A DNA stretch of 64,000 nt from Nocardia rosealba (lineage in GTDB: Bacteria; Actinomycetota; Actinomycetes; Mycobacteriales; Mycobacteriaceae), in contig NZ_JAIWNA010000004.1 in NCBI RefSeq assembly GCF_020216065.1, forward strand, positions 124,001-188,000, written 5' to 3'. The position numbers and the translations under genes were made by a program. The notes beneath the pieces were generated by a model that saw only the letters and a program-made list of their open reading frames with translations, searched no databases and was not told the origin of the DNA. This document shows positions 25,357 through 33,007 of this stretch, in pieces. Position 1 is the stretch's first letter. Each line of letters starts with the position of its first letter.

Positions 25357-25761
25357 GTGACTTCAGGTGAGCAGACAACGACCTCGTTCTACGACGCGGT
25401 GGGCGGCGCGGAGACCTTCCGCCGCATCGTGTCGGTGTTCTATCGCGAGGTCGCTGCCGACGAGATCCTGCGCCCGCTGTATCCGGAGGAGGATCTGGGG
25501 CCGGCCGAGCGCCGGTTGCGGATGTTCCTCGAACAGTACTGGGGTGGGCCACGCACCTACTCCGACGAGCGCGGCCACCCCCGGCTGCGGATGCGTCATC
25601 ATCCGTTCGTCATCGGGGCGCTCGAGCGGGACGCGTGGTTGCGCTGCATGCGGATCGCCGTCGACGAGATCGAACCGTCGATCCTGGACGCCGAGCACCG
25701 CAAGGCGATGCTGGACTACTTCCAGATGGCAGCGGCCTCGTTGCAGAACGCTCCGCACTGA
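25357..25761 (+). CDS. glbO: truncated haemoglobin, group II (GlbO)
   Basis: 134 residues from GTG 25357, 7 nt after a CACAAT -10 box; an ATG at 25348 is in frame but overlaps that box. The globin carries FYDAVGGAETFRRIVSVFYREV, the group-II signature LRMFLEQYWGGPRTYS with the distal-pocket Tyr/Trp region, and RLRMRHHPFVIG with the proximal His. LMDYF-type helix H is present (MLDYFQMAAASL). GlbO binds O2, CO and NO and associates with membranes and respiration in mycobacteria. It lies in a conserved block with an alpha-glucosidase and two respiratory-associated genes. Confidence 0.93.
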   Translation: MTSGEQTTTSFYDAVGGAETFRRIVSVFYREVAADEILRPLYPEEDLGPAERRLRMFLEQYWGGPRTYSDERGHPRLRMRHHPFVIGALERDAWLRCMRIAVDEIEPSILDAEHRKAMLDYFQMAAASLQNAPH

Positions 25762-25936
25762 GCCCGGGACGCCCGGGATTCGCTGGTGACGTCCAGGTAG
25801 AGGCCCGATTTCGGACCTGCGCCCCGGTTTACCGCGATGTTTCCGTCCGGCGTGGCGAACGCTGGCGATTTGCCGGATTCGAAGAAAGTCTCGCGCCGCA
25901 TGAATATTGTGGGCGTTCTTTGGCAATATTGCGGTT

Positions 25937-27538
25937 GTGACACAGACACCTGCCTCGCCGGTGCCGGGGGACAACAGCACCGCTCCGTGGTGGAAAACCG
26001 CCGTGTTCTATCAGGTCTATCCGCGTTCGTTCGCCGACTCCGATGGTGACGGGGTCGGCGACCTCGGCGGTGTGCGCGAGAAGATGGGCTACCTCGAGCT
26101 ATTGGGTGTCGACGCGCTGTGGATCTGTCCGGTGATGCGCTCACCGCAGGCCGACGGCGGCTACGACGTGTCCGATCCCCGCGACATCGACCCGCTCTTC
26201 GGTGGCCTCGAGGCCCTCGACGAACTCATCGCCGAGGCCCACGATCGAGAGATCAAGGTCACCATGGATCTGGTGCCCAACCACACCAGCACCGAGCATC
26301 CGTGGTTCGCGGCCGCGCTCGAAGCCGCACCGGGCAGTCCCGAACGGGCCCGCTACATCTTCCGCGACGGTCGCGGCGAAGACGGCGCCGAGCCGCCCAA
26401 CAACTGGCCGAGCATCTTCGGCGGCCCGGCCTGGACCAGGATCACCGAACCCGACGGCACCCCCGGTCAGTGGTACCTGCACATCTTCGCCCGCGAACAA
26501 CCCGATCTGAACTGGGACAACCCCGACGTCGCCGCGGATTTCGAGAAGACGCTGCGGTTCTGGCTCGATCGCGGGGTCGACGGTTTCCGTCTCGACGTGG
26601 CCCACGGCATGGCCAAGCCGGAGGGCCTGCCCGACATGGCGCAAGTCGACACCAAGATGCTGGTGCACGACGACGACGATCCCCGCTTCAACAACCCCGG
26701 CGTGCACGCCATCCACCGCCGCATCCGCACCGTGCTCGACGACTATCCGCACGCGGTGTCCATCGGTGAGGTGTGGGTCGACGACAACGTGCGCTTCGGC
26801 GAGTACGTGCGCCCCGACGAACTGCATCTGGCGTTCAACTTCCGGCTGGCCGAGGCGGCCTTCACCGCCGAGGACGTGCGCACCGCCATCACCCATTCGC
26901 TCGAGGCGGTGAGCGCGGTCGGCGCCCCACCAACCTGGACCCTGTCCAACCACGACATCGAACGTGAGGTCACCCGCTACGGCGGCGGCAAGACCGGGGT
27001 GGCCCGGGCGCGGGCGATGATGATGGTCGAATTGGCGCTGCCGGGTGCGGTATTCGTCTACAACGGCGCCGAGCTCGGGCTGCCCAATGTCGACGATCTG
27101 CCCGAGGAAGCGCTGCAGGATCCGGTGTGGGAACGCTCGGGTCACACCGAGCGTGGTCGCGACGGGTGCCGGGTGCCGATTCCGTGGGAGGGCAGTACGC
27201 CGCCGTTCGGTTTCACCACGGGTGCACCGTGGCTGCCGATGCCCGCCGAGTGGGCCGACCGCACCGTCGAAGCCCAGCTGGAAACCCTGCACTCCACGTT
27301 GTCGCTGTACCGCCTGGCGATCGATCTGCGCGGTACCCGGCCGGAATTCGCGGGCGAGAAGATCGACTGGTACGGCAGTCCCGCGGGGTGTCTGGCGTTC
27401 CGCAGGCCGGGTGGGCTGGTGTGCGTGCTCAACGCCTCCGACGGGCCGATTCAGCTGCCGCCGGGGGAGTTGCTGCTGTCCAGCGCTCCGGTGGCCGACG
27501 ACCGCCTGCCCGCGAATTCAGCGGCCTGGTTGGTCTGA
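25937..27538 (+). CDS. alpha-glucosidase, GH13 family
   Basis: 533 residues; GTG 25937 lies 7 nt after CAATAT, a probable leaderless start. The (beta/alpha)8 barrel begins at WWKTAVFYQVYPRSFADSDGDGVGDL. The catalytic nucleophile is Asp in DGFRLDVAHGM (about residue 218), the acid/base is Glu in SIGEVWVDD (about residue 276) and the transition-state Asp is in LSNHDIER (about residue 338). DLVPNHTS is also present. This is the oligo-1,6-/alpha-glucosidase (AglA-like) group that releases glucose from alpha-glucosides. The C-terminal beta-domain is short. No signal peptide, so cytoplasmic. Confidence 0.93.
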   Translation: MTQTPASPVPGDNSTAPWWKTAVFYQVYPRSFADSDGDGVGDLGGVREKMGYLELLGVDALWICPVMRSPQADGGYDVSDPRDIDPLFGGLEALDELIAEAHDREIKVTMDLVPNHTSTEHPWFAAALEAAPGSPERARYIFRDGRGEDGAEPPNNWPSIFGGPAWTRITEPDGTPGQWYLHIFAREQPDLNWDNPDVAADFEKTLRFWLDRGVDGFRLDVAHGMAKPEGLPDMAQVDTKMLVHDDDDPRFNNPGVHAIHRRIRTVLDDYPHAVSIGEVWVDDNVRFGEYVRPDELHLAFNFRLAEAAFTAEDVRTAITHSLEAVSAVGAPPTWTLSNHDIEREVTRYGGGKTGVARARAMMMVELALPGAVFVYNGAELGLPNVDDLPEEALQDPVWERSGHTERGRDGCRVPIPWEGSTPPFGFTTGAPWLPMPAEWADRTVEAQLETLHSTLSLYRLAIDLRGTRPEFAGEKIDWYGSPAGCLAFRRPGGLVCVLNASDGPIQLPPGELLLSSAPVADDRLPANSAAWLV

Positions 27539-27598
27539 CACGCGCGTTTCCGACGACCGGAGATGAACTACTACACAGCATCGTCTAACGTTTCACTC

Positions 27599-27877
27599 GT
27601 GAGCATTCTCGAGACAGTGCTGATCTTCGTCGGCATCCCGGCCGCGATCTACTTCGCGATCGCGGGTTTGTCCTATCTCGGTAAGCCACTGCCCGGTGAG
27701 AAGCCGGCCCACTTCGAGCTCGGGCAGAAGTGGACCCACCCGCCGGTGCTGTGGAGCGCTACCGACGAGGTGACCGCTGCGTCCGGTCACCACCACGCCG
27801 AACCGCATGGCAGCCATGCGGTTCTCGAACCCGCGCACGCGGAGCTGATCGGAGGCCGGGCAAGTGGCAAGTTCTAA
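27599..27877 (+). CDS. small membrane protein, CtaJ-like cytochrome aa3 accessory subunit
   Basis: 92 residues from GTG 27599, 7 nt after TAACGT; a start at 27563 is also in frame. One N-terminal transmembrane helix (VLIFVGIPAAIYFAIAGLSYL) is followed by a basic/Pro turn and a cytoplasmic tail rich in His (GHHHAEPHGSHA). Size, topology and position beside the aglA and DUF5130 genes match the mycobacterial aa3-oxidase subunit CtaJ, which I recall being encoded by two adjacent genes with its partner PRSAF1. The assignment rests on synteny and topology only. The stop is inside the next gene (14-bp overlap). Confidence 0.6.
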   Translation: MSILETVLIFVGIPAAIYFAIAGLSYLGKPLPGEKPAHFELGQKWTHPPVLWSATDEVTAASGHHHAEPHGSHAVLEPAHAELIGGRASGKF

Positions 27878-28328
27878 TTGGCCCGCGGTTGTCGAAGCCG
27901 ACCTGCCGCACGGGTACGCGCTGACCAGCAGTGGCCGCGTCTCCGGTGTGCACGAGCCCGGCACGGTGTTCGACGAGGTGCCGTTCACCGATCGTGAGCG
28001 GGTCGCCCTCGACAACGCGCTCACCGACGCCACCCGCGCCACGAAGGTGCGCTTCAACATCTACCTCGGCGACCTGGGTGCCGACCCGGCCGCGGGCGCC
28101 GACGCGCTGCTGCCGAACACCCCCGAGTCCGCCGACTCGGTCCTCATCGCGGTCTCGCCCAACCAGGGTGCCGTTGAGGTCCGTTCGGGTGCCGCCGTGG
28201 CCGAGCGCGCCAACGACCGCATCTGCCAGCTCGGCGTCACCGCCGCCTTGGCCTCCTTCCGTCAGGGCAACCTGATCGACGGGTTGATCTCGGCTGTCCG
28301 GGTGATGGCCGCCGCTATCGGCCGCTAG
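27864..28328 (+). CDS. DUF5130 / TPM-like protein, possible respiratory supercomplex factor
   Basis: 154 residues from GTG 27864, overlapping the previous gene by 14 bp. It begins MASSNWPAVVEADLPHGYALTS with no transmembrane helix. A compact alpha/beta domain follows: FTDRERVALDNALTDATRATKVRFNIYLGDLG, SVLIAVSPNQGAVEVRSGAAVAERANDR and CQLGVTAALASFRQGNLIDGLISAVRVM. This resembles the TPM-type fold of DUF5130 proteins. The mycobacterial neighbour at this locus co-purifies with the III2IV2 supercomplex. Here the lack of a membrane anchor means the small membrane protein upstream would have to tether it. A strong terminator follows. Confidence 0.65.
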   Translation: MASSNWPAVVEADLPHGYALTSSGRVSGVHEPGTVFDEVPFTDRERVALDNALTDATRATKVRFNIYLGDLGADPAAGADALLPNTPESADSVLIAVSPNQGAVEVRSGAAVAERANDRICQLGVTAALASFRQGNLIDGLISAVRVMAAAIGR

Positions 28329-28346
28329 TCCCTTTCTCCGCGCACC

Positions 28347-28376
28347 GGCGCGTTCACCTTCAGAGGTGAACGCGCC
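28347..28376 (+). terminator. intrinsic terminator
   Basis: A 13-bp perfect stem (GGCGCGTTCACCT, 28347-28359; AGGTGAACGCGCC, 28364-28376) has a 4-nt TCAG loop and is followed by GTTCGTGTTTC. It ends the glucosidase/small-gene transcript 18 bp after the last stop. Confidence 0.8.
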
Positions 28377-28436
28377 GTTCGTGTTTCGGGGAAGAAATTT
28401 CTGCGCATCGGGAATCAACCTGACGGCTGTCGACTT

Positions 28437-28466
28437 CTAACCAGTGAAACAATTTTCACCGGTTAG
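28437..28466. promoter_or_regulatory. 30-bp palindromic operator before the MFS gene
   Basis: Two 13-bp arms, CTAACCAGTGAAA (28437-28449) and TTTCACCGGTTAG (28454-28466), are complementary except at one position per arm and are separated by 4 bp. The right arm runs into the AGGAAG ribosome-binding site (28465-28470). A repressor bound here would block both transcription and access to the start. No regulator gene is adjacent. Confidence 0.7.
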
Positions 28467-28478
28467 GAAGTGGCGGGC

Positions 28479-29618
28479 ATGCGGCGAGAGAATCTTGCCT
28501 GGGCGGGACTGGCGGCGATGACCGTGTCGTTCGGGCTGAACTTCACGATGGGGGTGTTCTTCGCTCCGACCGCCGCGTCGTACGGGGTGTCGGCGACGGC
28601 ACTGGCCGTGGCGGCCGCGTTGGGGACGGCGGTCACCGGGGTGGCGCAGCAGGGGATCGGGCGGCTGCTCGATCGGCTCGGGCCCAAGCGGGTGCTGATC
28701 GGCGGGCTCGGCCTGATCTCGGGCAGCTATCTCGTGCTGGCCGTGGTCACCCAGACCTGGCAGTTCGTCGCCGCGTACATGGTGCTCGGCGGGCTCGGGT
28801 TCGCCTCGGCGTCCACCCTCACGGTCACCACGCTGCTCGGGCGGGCGCACGGCGCGCAGGCGGGACCTGCCATGGCGCGGGCGGCGATCGGCATCAATCT
28901 GGGTCAGCTCGTCACTCCGTGGGCGGCGACCGCGTTGTTCGAGCCGATCGGTGTGCGCGCCACCTTCACCCTGCTCGGCGCCGTCGGCCTGGCCGTCACG
29001 TCCGTGCTGTGGCGGCTGCTGCCCGACGATCAGCGAGCCACCGGTGTGGCCGGTGCGAGGGAGTCGCTTGCGGATCGGTGGAAGATGTTGGTGGCGTTCG
29101 GATTACACTCCGCCACCCTGTACGTGGTCGTGCTGATGCTGCCCAAGCACGCGGTGGAACTGGGGTGGTCGGTCACCGGGGCGGGCAGGCTGGTCGCCGT
29201 CGCGGCGCTCGCGGCCGGCGTGACCTCCGCAGCGCTGGTTCCGCTGTTGCGCCGTCACCGACCCGAAGACCTGCTGCGGATCCTGTTCATGGTGCGACTC
29301 GCCGCGCTGCTGCTCGCGGTGTTCGTGCCGGGCTCGCTGGTGCTGGTCGCGGTGCTGTTCGGCATCGCCTCCTTCCCGGTCATCCCGCTCACCATGGCCA
29401 TCGTGTCGCGTGGACTCGATCCGGCGCGCATGGGCCGAACCCTGGCTCCCGCCTGGGTGATTCATCAGCTGTCGGCCGCCGCCGGGCTGGGTGTCGCCGC
29501 CGTGATCCACGCGCTCACCGACAGCTACCGCGGCTATTTCGCGCTCACCGTGGTGTTCACCGTTGCCGCCGCTGTCCTTGTCGCACCGGTTCGCCGTCGC
29601 GAACCGGTCACCGTCTGA
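28479..29618 (+). CDS. MFS transporter
   Basis: 379 residues; ATG 28479 has AGGAAG 8 nt upstream, preferred over GTG 28470. About 12 hydrophobic segments are visible, with the cytoplasmic loop-2 motif RLLDRLGPKRVLIGG after TM2 and a central loop at DDQRATGVAGARESLADRW. This matches MFS carriers of the oxalate/monocarboxylate-like or drug-antiporter sort; the substrate is unknown. It is controlled by a 30-bp palindrome directly upstream and is followed after 36 bp by an Asp-nucleophile hydrolase, so the pair may import and process, or export and detoxify, one compound. Confidence 0.85.
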   Translation: MRRENLAWAGLAAMTVSFGLNFTMGVFFAPTAASYGVSATALAVAAALGTAVTGVAQQGIGRLLDRLGPKRVLIGGLGLISGSYLVLAVVTQTWQFVAAYMVLGGLGFASASTLTVTTLLGRAHGAQAGPAMARAAIGINLGQLVTPWAATALFEPIGVRATFTLLGAVGLAVTSVLWRLLPDDQRATGVAGARESLADRWKMLVAFGLHSATLYVVVLMLPKHAVELGWSVTGAGRLVAVAALAAGVTSAALVPLLRRHRPEDLLRILFMVRLAALLLAVFVPGSLVLVAVLFGIASFPVIPLTMAIVSRGLDPARMGRTLAPAWVIHQLSAAAGLGVAAVIHALTDSYRGYFALTVVFTVAAAVLVAPVRRREPVTV

Positions 29619-29654
29619 ACCTCCGAAATACCCACCGAGAAAGAGAGATCCATC

Positions 29655-30521
29655 ATGAGCAAGGTTCGTCACAACACGGTCCAGATCCAGGGCCAGTCCA
29701 TCTTCTACCGCGAGGCGGGTGACCCGTCGGCGCCGACAGTTGTTCTCCTGCACGGATTCCCGACGAGTTCGGCGATGTTCCGGAACCTGATCCCAGCCCT
29801 CGCCGCCGACTATCACGTGATCGCGCCCGACCATCTGGGCTTCGGGCAGTCCGGGATGCCGACGGCCGACGAGTTCGACTACACCTTCGACAACCTCACG
29901 GCCCTCACCCTCGAACTGCTCGACACCCTCGGCATCGACCGGTTCGCGCTCTACATCCAGGACTACGGCGCGCCCATCGGCTTGCGTATCGCCGCACGCA
30001 ACCCGCAGCGCGTGAGCGCCCTCATCACCCAGAGTGGCAACGCCTATCTGGAGGGCTTCACACCGTTCTGGGAGCCGCTGTTCGCCCACGCGAACGACCG
30101 CGCCGCCCACGAACCGGAGGTCCGCAAGCTGCTCGAGCCCGACGCGACGAAATGGCAGTACACCCATGGTGTTCCGGCCGAACGGTTGTCGCTGGTCAGC
30201 CCGGACACCTGGACTCTCGACCAGGCCTACCTGGACCGTCCCGGCAACAAGGAGATCCAGCTCGACCTGTTCGCCGACTACAAGAACAACCTCGACGGCT
30301 ACCCCGAATTCCAGAAGTACTTCGCCGAGCACCGTCCCCCGACGCTCATCGCCTGGGGCGAGCACGACGAGATCTTCGGTGCCGACGGCGCCCGCGCCTA
30401 CCTGCGCGATCTGCCCGACGCCGAACTGCACCTGCTCGACGCGGGGCACTTCGCCCTCGAAACACACGGCCCAGAGATCGCCACGCTGATCGGTGATTTC
30501 CTCGGCCGGGTCCTGCGCTGA
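29655..30521 (+). CDS. alpha/beta hydrolase with Asp nucleophile (haloalkane dehalogenase / epoxide hydrolase-like)
   Basis: 288 residues; ATG 29655. HGFPTS (33-38) forms the oxyanion region. The nucleophile elbow is IQDYGAPIG with Asp103, not Ser, so ester hydrolysis by the usual triad is unlikely. The acid in GEHDEIF (about residue 236) and the base in AGHFALE (about residue 264) complete the set. Asp-nucleophile members are epoxide hydrolases, haloalkane dehalogenases and fluoroacetate dehalogenases. Haloalkane dehalogenases normally have Trp after the Asp, and here it is Tyr. Probably co-transcribed with the MFS gene. Confidence 0.82.
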   Translation: MSKVRHNTVQIQGQSIFYREAGDPSAPTVVLLHGFPTSSAMFRNLIPALAADYHVIAPDHLGFGQSGMPTADEFDYTFDNLTALTLELLDTLGIDRFALYIQDYGAPIGLRIAARNPQRVSALITQSGNAYLEGFTPFWEPLFAHANDRAAHEPEVRKLLEPDATKWQYTHGVPAERLSLVSPDTWTLDQAYLDRPGNKEIQLDLFADYKNNLDGYPEFQKYFAEHRPPTLIAWGEHDEIFGADGARAYLRDLPDAELHLLDAGHFALETHGPEIATLIGDFLGRVLR

Positions 30522-30529
30522 GACACTGC

Positions 30530-30557
30530 GGACGGCCGGGCACCCGCCCGGCCGTCC
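30530..30557. terminator. GC-rich hairpin after the hydrolase
   Basis: An 11-bp perfect stem (GGACGGCCGGG, 30530-30540; CCCGGCCGTCC, 30547-30557) with a 6-nt loop lies 8 bp after the hydrolase stop. No T-run follows, so it may be a pause or transcript-end stabiliser. Confidence 0.55.
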
Positions 30558-30626
30558 GCGCGTGATCGAGTACCCTGAGCGGCGGCTTTCGCGGCCGGCA
30601 CGGCCGGTCGCCGGTGAAGGGGGATC

Positions 30627-31826
30627 ATGCGCACAGCACTGGCTCGGATCGTCACCGCGGTAGTGGTGACCTGCTTGTCGACCGTCGGCTGCGCCGACGA
30701 CTCGTTCCGCGACACCGAACCCGCCGCCGGTGCACCGACCTCGGACTTCTACACCGCCGACGGTGAAACCCTGCCGGGCGCACGGGGTTCGGTGATCCGC
30801 ACTCGTTCGCTGCCCGATGCCGTACCGGGTGCCCGCACCGAGCTGATCCTCTATCGCTCGATCGACGCGCACGGGGCGACGGTCGCCGTCTCGGGAACGG
30901 TATCGGTGCCGCCGGGGACGCCGCCGGTGGGCGGCTGGCCGCTGATCTCCTTCGCGCCGGGCACCAACGGCGTCGCCGACGTGTGCGCGCCCTCGCGGGC
31001 CGACGGTGCGTCACCGACGAGGGACGAGCTGGCCCGCTGGGTCGCCGCCGGGTACGCGGTGGCCCGCACCGACTACCAGGGTCTTGGCACACCCGGCGGC
31101 CACGGCTACCTCATCGGGGAGACCGAGCAGCGTGCCGTGGCCGACATCGTCGTCGCGGCAAGGGAATTCAACCGCGATATCGGTGCCCGCTGGGTGGCGA
31201 TGGGCCACTCCCAGGGTGGGCACGCGGCCCTGTTCGCCGCGAGCGCGGCCGGCGGTTGGGCTCCTGCGGTCGATCTGCTCGGTGCCGTCGCGCTCGCACC
31301 CGCGTCCCATCTGGCGGAGCAGGTGCGCATGGCGAAGTGGGCGGTGTCGAACCCGCTCGGCTCGGTCGGGACCGGTGGGCTGGCGGTGTACCTGCCGATG
31401 CTGGTTCGCGGCGCGCAGACCGTCACCGAGCTCGACCCGGCCCGGTTCCTCACCGAGCGTGCGGTGTCGATGCTGCCACTCGCGGAGACCGACTGCGCGG
31501 CGGCCCTGAGTGAATCGGGCAAATGGGGTGGGCTGTCGGTCAAGGACGTTCTCGAGCGCGATGGTGACCTGTCCGGGCTGCTGCGCGTCCTCGACGACAA
31601 CGACCCGAGCGGGTTGAGTTTCACCGAACCGGTCCTGGTGCTGCAGGGCCGCGACGATCACACCGTTCCGCTGAAGTCGACCGATGCGATGGTGGCCCAG
31701 CAGCAGATGCGCGGTCAATCGGTGGATTACCGCAAATACGACGGCGTCGACCACAGCGAGATCATCTCCGCGTCGTTCACCGACGCCCTCGGCTGGGTCG
31801 ATACCCGCTTCGGCATCACCCGTTGA
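30627..31826 (+). CDS. secretory lipase family lipoprotein (LIP type)
   Basis: 399 residues; ATG 30627 behind AAGGGGG. The N-terminus is a lipoprotein signal with lipobox STVGC (Cys at about residue 23), so the enzyme should be anchored outside the membrane. The fungal-LIP-like alpha/beta hydrolase domain has APGTNGVAD, YQGLGTPGGHGYL, nucleophile elbow GHSQGG (Ser near residue 193), acid in GRDDHTVP and base in VDHSEI. These lipases cleave acylglycerols or similar lipids outside the cell. It stands as a single gene between two hairpins. Confidence 0.87.
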   Translation: MRTALARIVTAVVVTCLSTVGCADDSFRDTEPAAGAPTSDFYTADGETLPGARGSVIRTRSLPDAVPGARTELILYRSIDAHGATVAVSGTVSVPPGTPPVGGWPLISFAPGTNGVADVCAPSRADGASPTRDELARWVAAGYAVARTDYQGLGTPGGHGYLIGETEQRAVADIVVAAREFNRDIGARWVAMGHSQGGHAALFAASAAGGWAPAVDLLGAVALAPASHLAEQVRMAKWAVSNPLGSVGTGGLAVYLPMLVRGAQTVTELDPARFLTERAVSMLPLAETDCAAALSESGKWGGLSVKDVLERDGDLSGLLRVLDDNDPSGLSFTEPVLVLQGRDDHTVPLKSTDAMVAQQQMRGQSVDYRKYDGVDHSEIISASFTDALGWVDTRFGITR

Positions 31827-31964
31827 CGCGTATGCCGTCGGATCGACGCGAGCTGCGGTGTCACCTGGCTGAAGGCGTCGTCGCGCTGTCCCGGCACTGC
31901 CGCTGAGTTACGCCCACAGCAGAAGAACCGGGTGTGTCGCGCCGGCAGTCCTTACGCTCGGAGC

Positions 31965-32354
31965 ATGGGCGAGCACAAGGGTTTGCGGGTGATTCCAGGC
32001 GGGCGCGAGGAGCGGCGGGCACGCCCCGAACTGCTGTGGCGCGAGGCCCTCGGCGAACGGCTGCGTACCCTGCGCCAAGAGCAGCGCTCGACGCTGGTCG
32101 ACACCGCGGGCCGCGCGGGCATCTCCCCGCAGTACCTCTCCGAGGTGGAACGCGGCCGCAAGGAACCCTCCAGCGAGATGATCGCCGCCCTGGCCGGTGC
32201 ACTGGGCACCAGCGTCGGCGACCTCGTCGGCCAGGTGGCGGAAATGATGCGCCAGCGCACAGCCGTCGTCGTCGGCGGCGACCGCCGCATCGCCGCCCCC
32301 GCTATGCCGCGCACCACGATGATCGCACCCAACGCACTGCTGATGGCGGCCTGA
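31965..32354 (+). CDS. XRE regulator of the ClgR/PopR type
   Basis: 129 residues; ATG 31965 is 6 nt after TACGCT, a probable leaderless start. The HTH (residues ~26-88) reads LGERLRTLRQEQRSTLVDTAGRAG, then ISPQYLSEVERGRKEPSSEMI, closely like the ClgR family that activates clp genes in actinobacteria. The C-terminus is MIAPNALLMAA. Terminal Ala-Ala is the degron by which ClgR and PopR are themselves destroyed by ClpP, closing a feedback loop. A second ClpP pair lies 6 kb downstream. It is therefore a candidate regulator of Clp proteolysis; the target genes are inferred, not shown. Confidence 0.75.
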   Translation: MGEHKGLRVIPGGREERRARPELLWREALGERLRTLRQEQRSTLVDTAGRAGISPQYLSEVERGRKEPSSEMIAALAGALGTSVGDLVGQVAEMMRQRTAVVVGGDRRIAAPAMPRTTMIAPNALLMAA

Positions 32355-32433
32355 CACCAATCCTGATGCGCTCGTCCATCTTCCGATGATCGGTGACCGC
32401 GCGGTTGTCGGTGGTGCCGTGCATGATCGACGC

Positions 32434-32775
32434 ATGCCGATCACGAACCGCCAGATCGCCGGGCATCCGTTCCTGCGAGAGATGTACGGAGACCCGTACT
32501 ATCCCGATGTCGTGCTCGACCGGTGCAAGGCGGTCCTGCTCCGCCTGTGCGAGACCATCGAGTCGGAACGGCCGTCGGATCTGGCGGCCCTGTACATCCT
32601 CACCCAGGGCGCCACAGCGGAGTTCAACGACCTGGAGGCGGAATTCGAGGCGGCCGGCAGCGAAATCGAGACGGTCGCACGCGAAGTGATCGCCGATGAC
32701 TTCTGCGCGATCGCATCGGCCTACGGCTTCCCGAATGCGGACTCCGAGGAACTGCTGGCCGGGCGCGACTGGTGA
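32434..32775 (+). CDS. DUF5713 family protein
   Basis: 113 residues from ATG 32434, 6 nt after CATGAT. It is soluble and acidic, beginning MPITNRQIAGHPFLREMYGDPYYPD and continuing LLRLCETIESERPSDLAALYILTQGATAEFNDL, EIETVAREVIADDFCAIASAYGF and AGRDW. This all-helical pattern matches what I remember of DUF5713, found in diverse bacteria with no known activity. No catalytic cluster is apparent. It stands alone between the XRE gene and an unrecognised zinc-ribbon gene. Confidence 0.7.
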   Translation: MPITNRQIAGHPFLREMYGDPYYPDVVLDRCKAVLLRLCETIESERPSDLAALYILTQGATAEFNDLEAEFEAAGSEIETVAREVIADDFCAIASAYGFPNADSEELLAGRDW

Positions 32776-33007
32776 CGGGCTGTTCACCGCAGCGACCACC
32801 GATCACCCCCTGGCCGTCGAGCATCGAACCGGAATCACCTCGGCCCGAGTTCAATGGTTCGCCGAACAAATCCTGCACACCGACAACCCCTTGTGCTGAA
32901 CCGATCATCAGGCTGTCGGGACGGGGCGGTCACGATCATTGCGCCGAACGCGTTGCTGACGGGGCACAACCACGCGTGTCTTCGCCTGATCGACAGGGCG
33001 TTTCGCG

